Positions 27,907-36,796 of a DNA stretch of 64,000 nt are shown here, piece after piece. A program made the position numbers and the translations under genes. Position 1 is the first letter of the stretch; every line of letters starts with the position of its first letter. The stretch lies in assembly GCF_002736105.1 (NCBI RefSeq), contig NZ_CP024123.1, positions 1,108,001 through 1,172,000 on the forward strand, written 5' to 3'. Source of the stretch: Solibacillus sp. R5-41. Its GTDB lineage: Bacteria; Bacillota; Bacilli; Bacillales_A; Planococcaceae. The notes under the pieces were generated by a model. That model did not search any database. It was given only the letters and a program-made list of their open reading frames with translations, and was not told where the DNA came from.

Positions 27907-28194
27907 CTATAAATAGCCCCAAATCATACATAATATTGTACCGAAAATTGTTACGAGCGCAATTATTAATGCATAATAGATATTTGTATAGATGGCAGAT
28001 TTATCTTCTGTTTCACCAGCATGCATAAAGACGACCAATTGTAGGCCAGCCTGAATAAATGCTGTAACCAATAAAATCGTCATAATAATTGGAAATGATA
28101 CGCCATCTATAAAATACACACAAGCAGCAATGATGGTAAGAATGATTGATAATGCAAACCCCATTACTTGTTTAAGTGGAAATAAATCACTCAT
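27907..28194 (-). CDS. qoxD: cytochrome aa3 quinol oxidase subunit IV
   Basis: Small accessory membrane subunit of the proton-pumping menaquinol oxidase. The 95-residue protein has three hydrophobic segments (residues about 9-30, 33-55 and 70-94) and the family sequence QVMGFALSIILT with QAGLQLVVFMHAGE, characteristic of CyoD/QoxD. Its start lies one base after the qoxC stop. Final gene of qoxABCD. Confidence 0.92.
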   Translation of the reverse strand: MSDLFPLKQVMGFALSIILTIIAACVYFIDGVSFPIIMTILLVTAFIQAGLQLVVFMHAGETEDKSAIYTNIYYALIIALVTIFGTILCMIWGYL

Positions 28195-28195
28195 T

Positions 28196-28792
28196 TTATA
28201 CCATTCCTTTCAAGTAGATGAAACTGAAGATAAAGATCCATACAACATCTAAAAAGTGCCAGTATAAAGAGAAGATGAATGATTTATTGGCTGTTTCAGG
28301 TGTTAATCCACGTTTTATCAGCTGGTAGACGATGAGCAGCCCCCAAAACACACCAAATGTGACGTGAGCACCATGTGTTCCTAGTGTTGTTAATAGAGCA
28401 GCGGTAAAGGCACTAGTCTGTAATCCCGCACCAACATGAACATAATGAATAAACTCGTAAACTTCGAAACCAAGGAATGCTACACCGAGTAATAGCGTGA
28501 TTACATAGAATGTTATCATAGCTTTCGTATAGCCCTTTCTCATTGCGTGGATACCTAGGCCAATTGTAAAGCTACTCGTTAAGAGAATAAAAGTTTCAAA
28601 TAAAACAGGTGTGATTTCAAAAATTTCTGCTCCTGTAGGGCCATTTCCTACACGGTCTCCTAATACAAAGTAAGCTGCAAAAAGTGTTCCAAAGAGCATA
28701 ATTTCAGCACCGATAAAAACCCAGAAGCCTAATATATTCATTTGATTTTGCTGTGTACTATATTCTAGCGGCAGCGATCGATCAACCTTCAT
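28196..28792 (-). CDS. qoxC: cytochrome aa3 quinol oxidase subunit III
   Basis: Subunit III of the haem-copper quinol oxidase. The 198-residue protein has five predicted membrane helices and the family motifs MNILGFWVFIGAEIMLFGTLFAAY and GTHGAHVTFGVFW with the conserved His, then YWHFLDVVWIFIF. Its start codon overlaps the qoxB stop by one base, indicating coupled translation. Confidence 0.94.
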   Translation of the reverse strand: MKVDRSLPLEYSTQQNQMNILGFWVFIGAEIMLFGTLFAAYFVLGDRVGNGPTGAEIFEITPVLFETFILLTSSFTIGLGIHAMRKGYTKAMITFYVITLLLGVAFLGFEVYEFIHYVHVGAGLQTSAFTAALLTTLGTHGAHVTFGVFWGLLIVYQLIKRGLTPETANKSFIFSLYWHFLDVVWIFIFSFIYLKGMV

Positions 28793-30738
28793 TATTGAAC
28801 ACCTCGCATTTTCTTTTCAGTTGCTTTAATTTCTTCTACAGAAACATAATGTCCTGGATCTTTTTCCAACGAACGGAGAGCCATGCAAATAAAAATACCA
28901 ATAGTTGTGAGAATAGCTGGAATCCACATACTAAATACAAATGAGAAGCCCCAGGCGAAGAAAATGCAACCTAATATGAAAGGCACACCGCTATTATTTG
29001 GCATATGAATTTTTTCATATTTCTCTGGGAACAACTCATGCTGATTGTATTTTGCGTCCCATAAAGCCTCTGTTGAAATAACATGAGGGACCTTTGCAAA
29101 ATTGTAATAAGGCACAGGACTTGGCGTAGCCCACTCTAATGTGCGTGCATCCCATGGATCTGAACCGATGTTTCTTGGTGAGTAACGAATACTGTAGTAC
29201 ACGTTGTAAACAATTAGTGCAAACCCAATTGCAAATCCAATTGCACCAATGAAAGAAATCATATTCCAGATGCCAAAACCAGTAGACTCAGTATAAGTGT
29301 ACATGCGACGTGCTTGTCCATCTAAGCCTGAAAAGAACATAGGCATAAAGGCTAGAAGTGTACTGATTGCTATAATCCATGCTGTCAATTTACCGATTTT
29401 TTCATTCAACATAAAACCAAACATTTTTGGGAAGTAGTAATGTAAGCCTGCTAACATCGCAAATACAACACCTGGAATAATCACCATATGGAAGTGGGCG
29501 ACAAGGAACATTGTATTATGATATTGATAGTCAGCTGCTGACATTCCAAGCATTACTCCAGTTACACCACCAATTGTAAAAGTAGGTATAAATAACATGG
29601 AGTAAAGCATTGGAGTTGTAAATACAATCTTCCCTTTCCAAAGGGTAAACAACCAGTTAAAAATTTTTACCCCTGTTGGAATGGCAATTGCCATTGTAGT
29701 AATCGAAAATATACTGTTAGTTAAAGCGCCTTGTCCCATCGTAAAGAAATGGTGTGTCCATACTAAAAATGATAGGAAGGAGATGATCACCATTGAGCCG
29801 ACCATCGATTTATAGCCATAAAGATTCCGTCCAGAGAAAGTAGAAATAATCTCACTGTAAATACCGAATGCTGGCAATATCAGTATATATACTTCAGGAT
29901 GTCCCCAGACCCAGAAGAAATTCGCCCACAGCATATCCATACCACCGTCGGATGTTGTGAAGAAATTTGTGGCAAGTAATCGGTCAAAAGTCCCCATAGT
30001 CAAAGCTACAGTTAAAACGGGGAATGCGAAAACGATAATCACATTTGCAACAAATGAAGACCAAGTAAACATTGGCATTTTCATTAATGTCATGCCCGGA
30101 GCCCTCATTTTGAGAATTGTTACAATCATATTAATACCGGTAATTAATGTACCGAGACCTGAAATCTGTAGAGCAAATAAATAATAGTTAGTTCCTACTG
30201 ATGGACTAAATTCGTTATTAGCGAGTGGGAAATAATTTGTCCATCCAGAATCAGGCGAGCCACCTATAACAAAAGAAATGTTTAGTAGCATTGCCCCCAT
30301 GAAGAACAACCAAAAACTTAAAGCATTCAAACGTGGGAATGCAACGTCTCTAGCTCCAATTTGTAATGGCACAATGTAGTTCATAAATGCCATAATAAAT
30401 GGCATTGCCATAAAAATAATCATTACTGTTCCATGTGTTGTGAATACTTCATTATAATGCTGAGCATCTAGTAACTTATTGTCAGGGACAGCCATTTGAG
30501 CACGCATCATAATAGCATCCGCGCCCCCTCGGAAAAGCATGAGGATAGCAGAAATTAAATACATAATACCGATCCGTTTATGATCAACGGTCGTTAACCA
30601 TTCACGCCATAGGTAGCCCCATTTTTTAAAATAAGTTAATCCAACAATGATTGCTATCACGGTAAGACCAATTGCTACCATCGATGCATAAATTGCAGGA
30701 CTTGGATGGGGTATAGCAAATCGTTCAAAGTAATCCAT
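28792..30738 (-). CDS. qoxB: cytochrome aa3 quinol oxidase subunit I
   Basis: Catalytic subunit carrying low-spin haem and the haem-Cu(B) site. The 648-residue protein has about 14-15 membrane helices. Visible ligands and channels: FTTHGTVMIIFMAMP (haem His), WVWGHPEVYILILPAFG (Cu(B) His cross-linked to Tyr), THHFFTMG (two Cu(B) His) and VAHFHMVIIPG (haem ligands). Length and the extra N- and C-terminal helices match quinol oxidases. ATG has AAAGGAGT upstream. Confidence 0.97.
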   Translation of the reverse strand: MDYFERFAIPHPSPAIYASMVAIGLTVIAIIVGLTYFKKWGYLWREWLTTVDHKRIGIMYLISAILMLFRGGADAIMMRAQMAVPDNKLLDAQHYNEVFTTHGTVMIIFMAMPFIMAFMNYIVPLQIGARDVAFPRLNALSFWLFFMGAMLLNISFVIGGSPDSGWTNYFPLANNEFSPSVGTNYYLFALQISGLGTLITGINMIVTILKMRAPGMTLMKMPMFTWSSFVANVIIVFAFPVLTVALTMGTFDRLLATNFFTTSDGGMDMLWANFFWVWGHPEVYILILPAFGIYSEIISTFSGRNLYGYKSMVGSMVIISFLSFLVWTHHFFTMGQGALTNSIFSITTMAIAIPTGVKIFNWLFTLWKGKIVFTTPMLYSMLFIPTFTIGGVTGVMLGMSAADYQYHNTMFLVAHFHMVIIPGVVFAMLAGLHYYFPKMFGFMLNEKIGKLTAWIIAISTLLAFMPMFFSGLDGQARRMYTYTESTGFGIWNMISFIGAIGFAIGFALIVYNVYYSIRYSPRNIGSDPWDARTLEWATPSPVPYYNFAKVPHVISTEALWDAKYNQHELFPEKYEKIHMPNNSGVPFILGCIFFAWGFSFVFSMWIPAILTTIGIFICMALRSLEKDPGHYVSVEEIKATEKKMRGVQ

Positions 30739-30794
30739 ATTACTATGACTCCTTTCAATGTAAACATTTTAGTAAATTAGGTAATTTCGATAAT

Positions 30795-31685
30795 TTAATG
30801 ATTGTTTTGTAGAGATTTATTATCTTTAGATTCAGCTTTCTCATGTTGATGTCCGCCGTGTTCACCCTCTGGTGGTGGTAAGAAAGTTAAATGCGTTCCA
30901 TTAAATGTTGATTGACCAACATGTCCAGGTTCTAGCAATGTATTAAATTTTTCTTCAGTTAACATATCAGCCGTTTCCTTTACTTCCTTAACCCAATTAT
31001 CATATTCAGCTTGTTGAACCGCTGTAACGTTGAACGTATTCTCAGCGAATCCTTTCCCGTTAAAGTTTGCATTTCTCCCCATATACTCTCCTGGCATATC
31101 AGCAGCTAAATGCAACGTATTCACCATATCGGCCATTGCATATTTCTGGCCACCTAATTGAGGAATCCAAAAACTTGTAATTGGTCCATATGAGTAAAGT
31201 TTAAACTCAATTGGGCGCCCAACAGGAATATATAAATAATTCACTGTTTCAATATCTTCCTCTGGATAACTAAAATGCCATTTCCAATTAGATGTTGAAG
31301 CATAAACCACGAGTGGCTCTTCATTTTTGTATTTTTCTGGAGGTGATTCCACCTTATAATTACTTTCAACTGAAATTATTGAAAGGTAGGCGACAATTAA
31401 GACCGGGATTCCGACGCAAATTACCTCAACCATTATGCTCCCTTTAATATGGGGAGGTTTGTAATTTGGACTTTGTTTAGAAGCCCTAAATTTGATTAGC
31501 ATATAAGCTAAAATTACAAAAACAATAAGTACGATAAAGGACATAATTCCTATCGATAGCATAATGTCTTTGGCTTGTACTTGAGCTTGAGGTCCTTTTG
31601 GGTCCAAGACTAACAATGGGTCACAACCAGTTAGCATAGTGACAATAGTGAAAAAACCGATTAACTTGATCCATCTATTTTTCAT
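30795..31685 (-). CDS. qoxA: cytochrome aa3 quinol oxidase subunit II, lipoprotein
   Basis: Periplasm-facing subunit II of the quinol oxidase. The 296-residue chain has a lipoprotein signal (IVTMLTGC, lipobox Cys at about 22), two membrane helices (45-70, 85-110) and a cupredoxin-like domain lacking the Cu(A) cysteines, as expected for a quinol oxidase. The C-terminus is His-rich (EGEHGGHQHEKAE). I chose ATG 31685 with AAAGGGG upstream rather than the upstream TTG. First gene of qoxABCD, divergent from a MocR-type regulator. Confidence 0.93.
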   Translation of the reverse strand: MKNRWIKLIGFFTIVTMLTGCDPLLVLDPKGPQAQVQAKDIMLSIGIMSFIVLIVFVILAYMLIKFRASKQSPNYKPPHIKGSIMVEVICVGIPVLIVAYLSIISVESNYKVESPPEKYKNEEPLVVYASTSNWKWHFSYPEEDIETVNYLYIPVGRPIEFKLYSYGPITSFWIPQLGGQKYAMADMVNTLHLAADMPGEYMGRNANFNGKGFAENTFNVTAVQQAEYDNWVKEVKETADMLTEEKFNTLLEPGHVGQSTFNGTHLTFLPPPEGEHGGHQHEKAESKDNKSLQNNH

Positions 31686-31917
31686 AAACAAACCCCTTTT
31701 AATTATTATTTAAAGTGTTTTAGGCTACTATGGGTTTGAGTGGAATTTGATTCACAATTGATTTTTATGATAGTTGCACAAAATTTTAAAAACAAGGAGT
31801 TTTGAAAGATAACACAAAATGTTCTAAAACCAAAAAAATAATTTTAGTATAATTTTGATGTGATGAACATACGTCAAACTGGGGTTTTTATATGAAAATG
31901 TAAATTGAAATTTTAAA

Positions 31918-31950
31918 TGGATGGTAATGATAAACTAAAAGTGGATGGTC
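31918..31950 (+). promoter_or_regulatory. direct-repeat operator-like site upstream of MocR-type gene
   Basis: TGGATGGTA at 31918 and TGGATGGTC at 31942 are spaced exactly 24 bases apart in the qoxA/mocR intergenic region. MocR-family regulators (for example PdxR, GabR) are known to bind paired direct repeats. A nearly identical pair with the same spacing occurs at 33572-33604. Confidence 0.6.
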
Positions 31951-32058
31951 AATTTTAGACGGATATATATTAATATTTATTATTTTGATTGTCTGACAAT
32001 GGCAGAAAATAAAAGGAATATTTTAATAAGTTTGGTAGAAATAATGAGGTGAATATAT

Positions 32059-33489
32059 ATGGATTGGAAACCCGATAGAAAAGCAAAAAAGGCGATCTAT
32101 AAGCAACTCGCAGAATATATTGAAAAAGGAATTGCCGATGGTACATTTCCACCTGATAAACCATTGCCATCAGAGAGAAGTTTGGCCAATGACTTGAATA
32201 TAAATAGAAGCACTGTAGTAAATGCATATGACGAATTAGAATCGATGGGGCTAATTGAAAGAAATAGAGGCAGTGGTACTACTATTAGTAAAGATATTTG
32301 GGGTATAACAAAAAAACGGATACCTAGTTGGAATAGGTATATTGTGGCGGGCTCCTTTTTACCTAACTTACCTGTAACACAAAAAATAAGAAAAGAAACT
32401 GTTGATCATCAATTAATAAATTTAGCTACTGGTGAATTGTCAGAAGACCTTTTCCCGAAAAGTTTTTTAAGAGAGATAACTTCGACACGTTCTTTTATTG
32501 GAAGCCTAGGTTACGATCATCCGCAGGGGAGTGAAATACTTAGAACAACCCTTACGAAACACATGAAAAAAAGTCGGGGAATCGAAACTCATCCTACTTC
32601 AATACTTATAACATCAGGAGCCCAACAAGCATTGCATTTAATTGTACAATGTTTGTTAAAGCCTGGAGATGCAATAGCAATAGAAGATCCTTCTTACAAC
32701 TATAATCTGACAATTTTTAAATCAGCAGGTATACAAATTCATTATCTACCTGTCGATCGGGATGGAATTAACCCTGAAGATTTGCAGTCATTATATAAGA
32801 AACACCGGATTAAAATGATTTTTTTGAATCCAGATTTTCAAAATCCAACGGGTTCTTTATTGAATGAAAAGAAAAGAAAAGCTATTTTGGACATATCCTC
32901 AAAGCTTGGTATACCCGTAGTGGAGGACGATCCTTATAGTTTAACAGCTTTTTCTGGGGAGAAAATACCAACCCTTAAATCACTAGATAAGAACGGAAAC
33001 GTATTATATATTAGTTCTCTATCTAAAATTGTTGCTTCAGGATTGAGAATAGGGTGGATTATTGGCCCAACATCGGTAATAGAAAGATTGTCCGATGCAA
33101 AGCAACAAATCGACTTTGGCCATTCTAGCTATACACAATGGATTGCGAATGATTTTTTAGAATCAACTAATTTCAATGTTCATATGGAAAATTTAATAAA
33201 AGAGTTAGAAAAAAGGCGAAATAAAATTATTAAAAGTCTTAATATATATTTAAAAGACCAGGTGGAGTATTCTATTCCTAACGGTGGTATTCATATATGG
33301 TGTAAAATCCTTAAAAATTATGATGAAATTGAATTACTTGAAGAGTCCATTAAAAGAGGTGTCATGTATGTACCAGGTTCTACAATGGGATCTAAAAATG
33401 GATTTGTTCGTTTTACTTTCGCGAAAGAAGATGAAGATTCAATTGATGAAGGAATCAAAAGATTTGCCGAAGCTCTTAATTGTTTTTAA
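32059..33489 (+). CDS. MocR-family transcriptional regulator (GntR HTH fused to aminotransferase domain)
   Basis: A 476-residue PLP-binding regulator. Residues about 10-75 are a GntR-type winged helix (IYKQLAEYIEKGIADGTF, LPSERSLANDLNINRSTV). A linker leads to a fold-type I aminotransferase domain with LITSGAQQALHL, NPDFQNPTG, EDDPYSLTAF and the PLP lysine in SSLSKIVASGLRIGW (about residue 323). Such proteins control vitamin B6, GABA, taurine or antibiotic-related genes. The target is not given by the neighbours; qoxA is divergent. ATG preceded by GAGGTGA. Confidence 0.9.
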   Translation: MDWKPDRKAKKAIYKQLAEYIEKGIADGTFPPDKPLPSERSLANDLNINRSTVVNAYDELESMGLIERNRGSGTTISKDIWGITKKRIPSWNRYIVAGSFLPNLPVTQKIRKETVDHQLINLATGELSEDLFPKSFLREITSTRSFIGSLGYDHPQGSEILRTTLTKHMKKSRGIETHPTSILITSGAQQALHLIVQCLLKPGDAIAIEDPSYNYNLTIFKSAGIQIHYLPVDRDGINPEDLQSLYKKHRIKMIFLNPDFQNPTGSLLNEKKRKAILDISSKLGIPVVEDDPYSLTAFSGEKIPTLKSLDKNGNVLYISSLSKIVASGLRIGWIIGPTSVIERLSDAKQQIDFGHSSYTQWIANDFLESTNFNVHMENLIKELEKRRNKIIKSLNIYLKDQVEYSIPNGGIHIWCKILKNYDEIELLEESIKRGVMYVPGSTMGSKNGFVRFTFAKEDEDSIDEGIKRFAEALNCF

Positions 33490-33571
33490 ACATATACTTT
33501 TGAAAAAGCACCTTTTATATTTGAAGAATTAAGGTTTGATAACTATTCCTATTTTGTTAATTTTTTGTCAT

Positions 33572-33604
33572 TGGATGGTCGAAAAAGTTTTCGAGTGGAG
33601 GGTT
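33572..33604 (+). promoter_or_regulatory. second direct-repeat operator-like site, downstream of MocR-type gene
   Basis: TGGATGGTC at 33572 and TGGAGGGTT at 33596, spaced 24 bases exactly as in the 31918 pair. Downstream is a promoter-like AT-rich segment but no intact gene for more than 1.2 kb. Confidence 0.55.
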
Positions 33605-34257
33605 TAAAATACTTTTAAATTATTTATGATAGTGACATGGATAAAACAATCCATTTAGGCTACTTAATATCATTGAAGTGTGGGTTGATTCACAATTATC
33701 TCCACAGGCAATGAAATATTTATATTTAGGGAAGGTGATAAACTAATTCAGATTATAATTATAGTGAAATAAAAAGATTAAGAGGTAATTTCTACTGATT
33801 AGTAGTGTTTCAATTGTTATTTGAAAAGGTTGGTATTTAAAATAATGCTTCGCTTTAGAGAGATATCGTAATTATGACCAACTAAACATATACTCTAACA
33901 GTCTTTTATAACATTTGCTGCTGTTAAGAAAAAATCAGGGCAATTTGCCTTTAAGTATATTTTAAACTGAGTTATTTAAATAATTTAGAGCTTTTCCGGC
34001 TCTAAATTATTTAAATGACAAGAAAAAGAGCGTTATCCCAAATCATTAAGATGGAGAAATACTCTTTTTTATACAACAAGAAAACAAGGGTCTTATCAGA
34101 GGGACTCTATCAAGCGGTTCCCATTTGTCCCAGACGATAATTTTACATTTTTTACGATCAAATGAGTATGAAGGGGAAAAACAAAAAAGTATGAATTAAA
34201 GAAACAACGGGCAATGAAGGTTAAAGAATTCCTCAGTCAAGAAATATATGAAAAAGT
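33605..34257. other. gene-poor stretch with short coding relics
   Basis: No intact gene. In frame from about 33645 a 31-residue open stretch (33672-33746 reads IEVWVDSQLSPQAMKYLYLG) resembles the beginning of DUF5615 PIN-like proteins (.VDAQLSP), too short to call. A 41-residue frame at 34015-34140 (MTRKRALSQIIKMEKYSFLY) has no ribosome-binding site. A self-complementary AATTTAGAGC / GCTCTAAATT hairpin is at 33983-34010. The region looks like eroded DNA left after gene loss. Confidence 0.45.
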
Positions 34258-34480
34258 ATGGACCTACTATCCCTCCAAACGCAAAATACCCTACATTTCA
34301 ACCGTTCCATTAAATTATCAAATGATGGCGGCGCACTTTCTTTGGATACAGGAGAATTGATTTTTCGTGAATTTGATGAAAAATTAGGTTTCTCAAAATA
34401 ATCGCCGAACATCTCCAATGGTGTCATAGATTTTATGCGCTCACTCATGCAATAATCTAACGAAGCGTTTCCCGTAAAAG
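34258..34480 (+). mobile_element. IS1380-family transposase N-terminal remnant
   Basis: ATG 34258 opens MDLLSLQTQNTLHFNRSIKL followed by SNDGGALSLDTGELIFREFD and EKLGFSK before TAA 34399-34401. The SNDGGALS.DTGELLFREFDEKLGF signature is that of IS1380-family transposase N-termini. One base offset restores IIAEHLQW directly after the stop, consistent with a single-base frameshift, and further decayed sequence follows to about 34480. More than 350 residues of the usual protein are missing. Confidence 0.7.
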
Positions 34481-34660
34481 CATAAAGGGGATCCAAATCC
34501 AAACGATTCGAATGCGTCTAATATAAAGTGGCAAGTAAATTAGGGAAGTCTGCCCAAAAATCAGTGTATTCCTAAGACTCGCTTCTTCCCTCCTCCTATT
34601 CGGCTATTTTTCTCTGCCGAAGAAACTCTCATATCAAAAATCTACTTACATTTATAAATG

Positions 34661-34745
34661 CTTAGCCAGTCTAACAAGCACATACTTTATCAGAATCCAT
34701 AATGGTAAGTTTACATCAACAGGAAAAATCCTTTAGTTCAACTTA
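34661..34745 (+). repeat. dispersed element, family 2 copy 2 (partial)
   Basis: Contains the CTAACAAGCACATACTTTAT / CAGAATCC block and the terminal CTTTAGTTCAACTTA shared with the copy at 23041-23193; the CCTCCCACGGTAGCGGC head is missing. It lies directly upstream of the LexA boxes of the polymerase operon. Confidence 0.7.
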
Positions 34746-34789
34746 AATTCTCTATTTAAATTAAAGGATAAAATTAACACTTGTAAAAA

Positions 34790-34830
34790 CGAACAATTGT
34801 TCTTAAAATAAAAAAGAGAACATACGTTTT
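34790..34830 (+). promoter_or_regulatory. two LexA (SOS) boxes upstream of Y-family polymerase operon
   Basis: CGAACAATTGTTCT at 34790-34803 and AGAACATACGTTTT at 34817-34830 both match most positions of the Gram-positive LexA consensus CGAACRNRYGTTYG. They end 16 bases before the polymerase start codon, where repression would be direct. DNA-damage induction of the operon is therefore expected. Confidence 0.8.
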
Positions 34831-34846
34831 ATTTGGGGGTGTTTTT

Positions 34847-36103
34847 ATGATGGACAGTCCGTTGCCGAATCGTTCAATTATTTGTATTGATATGCAGTGC
34901 TTTTATGCAAGTTGTATTGCGATGTTGGAGGGGCTGGATGTCATGAAAGTACCGATTGCAGTGATTGGTAATTTTCAGCAGCCTGGAAGTGTCGTACTAG
35001 CGGCATCTCCACCTATGAAAGAAAGATTTCGTATTAAAACAGGAAATAGACGTTATGAAATTCCCAATCATCCTGACATCCGTTTATTTGAGCCTAAGAT
35101 GTCATTTTTTTTAGATATGTCGATGGCGATAACAAAGCTCATTGCACAGTTCGTTCCACGTGAGGCGATTCATGTGTATAGCGTTGATGAGAGTTTTATT
35201 GATTTGACAGGTAGCGAGACGCTATGGGGGTCTCCCGAAAAAATGGCAAAGGCGATTCAGCAAGCGATTTTTCAGCAATTTCATATTCGTTCTGCCATTG
35301 GGTTAGGTCCGAATATGTTAATGGCCAAGTTGGCACTTGATTTAGAGGCCAAAAAAGCGGGCTTTGTAAAATGGACGTATGAGGATGTGCCGAAAAAATT
35401 GTGGCCAGTTCGCCCGCTCTCTAAAATGTGGGGAATCGGTCATCGGATGGAAGTAAACTTGAATAACATGGGGATTTTTACGGTCGGGGGTTTAGCTAAT
35501 ATGAACCTAGAGGCGCTTGAGCAACGATTTGGTGTAATGGGCAATCAGCTCTATTATCATGCCCACGGGATTGATTATTCGACCTTTGGTGAGCCGATTG
35601 TTAGTGGGCAAATTAGTTTCGGAAAAGGGCAGATGCTGATGCGTGATTATGCTACACGCGCTGAAATTTGTGTGGTTCTGCTTGAAATGTGTGAGGACGT
35701 GGCAAGGCGTACACGTACAGCTGGTTATGTAGGACGTACCATTTCACTTGGGCTGTCTTATAGTAAAGCCGCGATGACGAAAGGTTTTTACCGTTCGAAA
35801 ACGATAACGGAACCGACAAATGAAACGTTGGCGATTTATAAGACGTGTAAAGAATTACTCGATACACATTTTGCTGGGGAACCGGCGCGTCAGCTGTCAG
35901 TACGGATTTCTAATGTAGAACAAGAGCGTAGTATTCAACTTGATTTATTTGATACAGGCAAAGAGCAGCGTTTGCTTTTAGGGCATACTGTAGACAGCAT
36001 ACGAGAGCGATTTGGTGCGACATCGGTTTTACGTGCCGTTTCTTTTACGAAACCAGGCACAGCGATTTCACGCGAACGTTTAATTGGAGGGCATCTTGCG
36101 TAA
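34847..36103 (+). CDS. Y-family translesion DNA polymerase (YqjW/UvrX type)
   Basis: Error-prone lesion-bypass polymerase of the group found in Bacillus as YqjW and UvrX. The 418-residue chain has the catalytic Asp in IICIDMQCFYASC (residues 11-23), the second acidic motif YSVDESFIDLTG (about 112-123), a helix-hairpin-helix region WGIGHRMEVNLNNMGI and a little-finger domain. The C-terminus lacks an obvious QL..F clamp motif but has IQLDLFD, a plausible beta-clamp-binding peptide. ATG preceded by GGGGGTG. First gene of an SOS operon with YolD-like and a small third gene. Confidence 0.9.
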   Translation: MMDSPLPNRSIICIDMQCFYASCIAMLEGLDVMKVPIAVIGNFQQPGSVVLAASPPMKERFRIKTGNRRYEIPNHPDIRLFEPKMSFFLDMSMAITKLIAQFVPREAIHVYSVDESFIDLTGSETLWGSPEKMAKAIQQAIFQQFHIRSAIGLGPNMLMAKLALDLEAKKAGFVKWTYEDVPKKLWPVRPLSKMWGIGHRMEVNLNNMGIFTVGGLANMNLEALEQRFGVMGNQLYYHAHGIDYSTFGEPIVSGQISFGKGQMLMRDYATRAEICVVLLEMCEDVARRTRTAGYVGRTISLGLSYSKAAMTKGFYRSKTITEPTNETLAIYKTCKELLDTHFAGEPARQLSVRISNVEQERSIQLDLFDTGKEQRLLLGHTVDSIRERFGATSVLRAVSFTKPGTAISRERLIGGHLA

Positions 36104-36120
36104 AGGAGCGTAGAAGGAAA

Positions 36121-36459
36121 ATGAACAAAGACCGAGGTACGATAAAATGGACGGCAATGATGTTACCAGAGCATATTCAGCGTTTGCGTGATTGGGAAAA
36201 AGAACTAGCGTACACATCACCAAAAGAAAAAACAGAATGGGAACTAGAAGATTTGCAGCAAACAATTGAACAAGCATATAAGCAAAAGCTAGCGGTTACT
36301 TTTTCAATTTTTAAGCAGGGGACATGGTCTGTGGAATTCGGGGTGATTACAGCCCTCCATTTGGCCAAAAAGCAGCTGTTAGTTGAAACAGAAACGGCTG
36401 TAAAGAAGCTTGATTTTGCAATGATTCAAGCAGCACAAGTAGTTGATGGCTATGATTAG
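36121..36459 (+). CDS. YolD-like family protein
   Basis: A 112-residue protein whose N-terminus RGTIKWTAMMLPEHIQRLRDWEKE is the YolD-like signature. YolD-like proteins are encoded immediately downstream of Y-family polymerases in Bacillus and its phages and are predicted to be functional relatives of UmuD, without a protease domain. Here the gene follows the polymerase by 17 bases with AAGGAGCG as binding site. Its end overlaps the third gene. Confidence 0.88.
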   Translation: MNKDRGTIKWTAMMLPEHIQRLRDWEKELAYTSPKEKTEWELEDLQQTIEQAYKQKLAVTFSIFKQGTWSVEFGVITALHLAKKQLLVETETAVKKLDFAMIQAAQVVDGYD

Positions 36460-36796
36460 TTTAGAGGATCGACCGATTGTGCATGAGTTTATTGTGCTTG
36501 ATCTGGCCATCCGCTCTCTTCAGCAAGACTATACAAAGCTGGAGGGTTTGAAGATGCATGCATTTTATAGTCGTTGGACGGATTTGTTAATGAAGAATCT
36601 TAATGAGGCGTATATTGTGCAAAAAAGACAGCTAGCGAACAAGCGTATACGTATTGTTCGGTGGATGAAAATTGATGCATATTTTAGTGATGTAATTATA
36701 GCTACGGCTGGTGAAGATATAGTGCTTCGCTATGCAAACCAAGCGTTAAAAACGGAAGTAGAGCAATTGCTCATACAAAAGGCAACTTCAGTATAA
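36452..36796 (+). CDS. hypothetical protein of the SOS polymerase operon
   Basis: A 114-residue mostly helical protein (ISLEDRPIVHEFIVLDLAIRSLQ, then WMKIDAYFSDVIIATAGEDI). The start is taken at ATG 36452, which overlaps the YolD stop (ATGATTAG); ATG 36446 and TTG 36443 are in frame and also possible, and none has a clear ribosome-binding site, so translation is probably coupled. Its position as third gene of polymerase-YolD operons matches small unnamed genes in other Bacillales. I cannot assign a function. Confidence 0.7.
   Translation: MISLEDRPIVHEFIVLDLAIRSLQQDYTKLEGLKMHAFYSRWTDLLMKNLNEAYIVQKRQLANKRIRIVRWMKIDAYFSDVIIATAGEDIVLRYANQALKTEVEQLLIQKATSV

Noticed and set aside
34233-34502. 89-residue minus-strand frame with DPLYAFTGNASL
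   Set aside because: It is antisense to the IS1380 remnant, has no ribosome-binding site, and the plus strand gives a clear family match.
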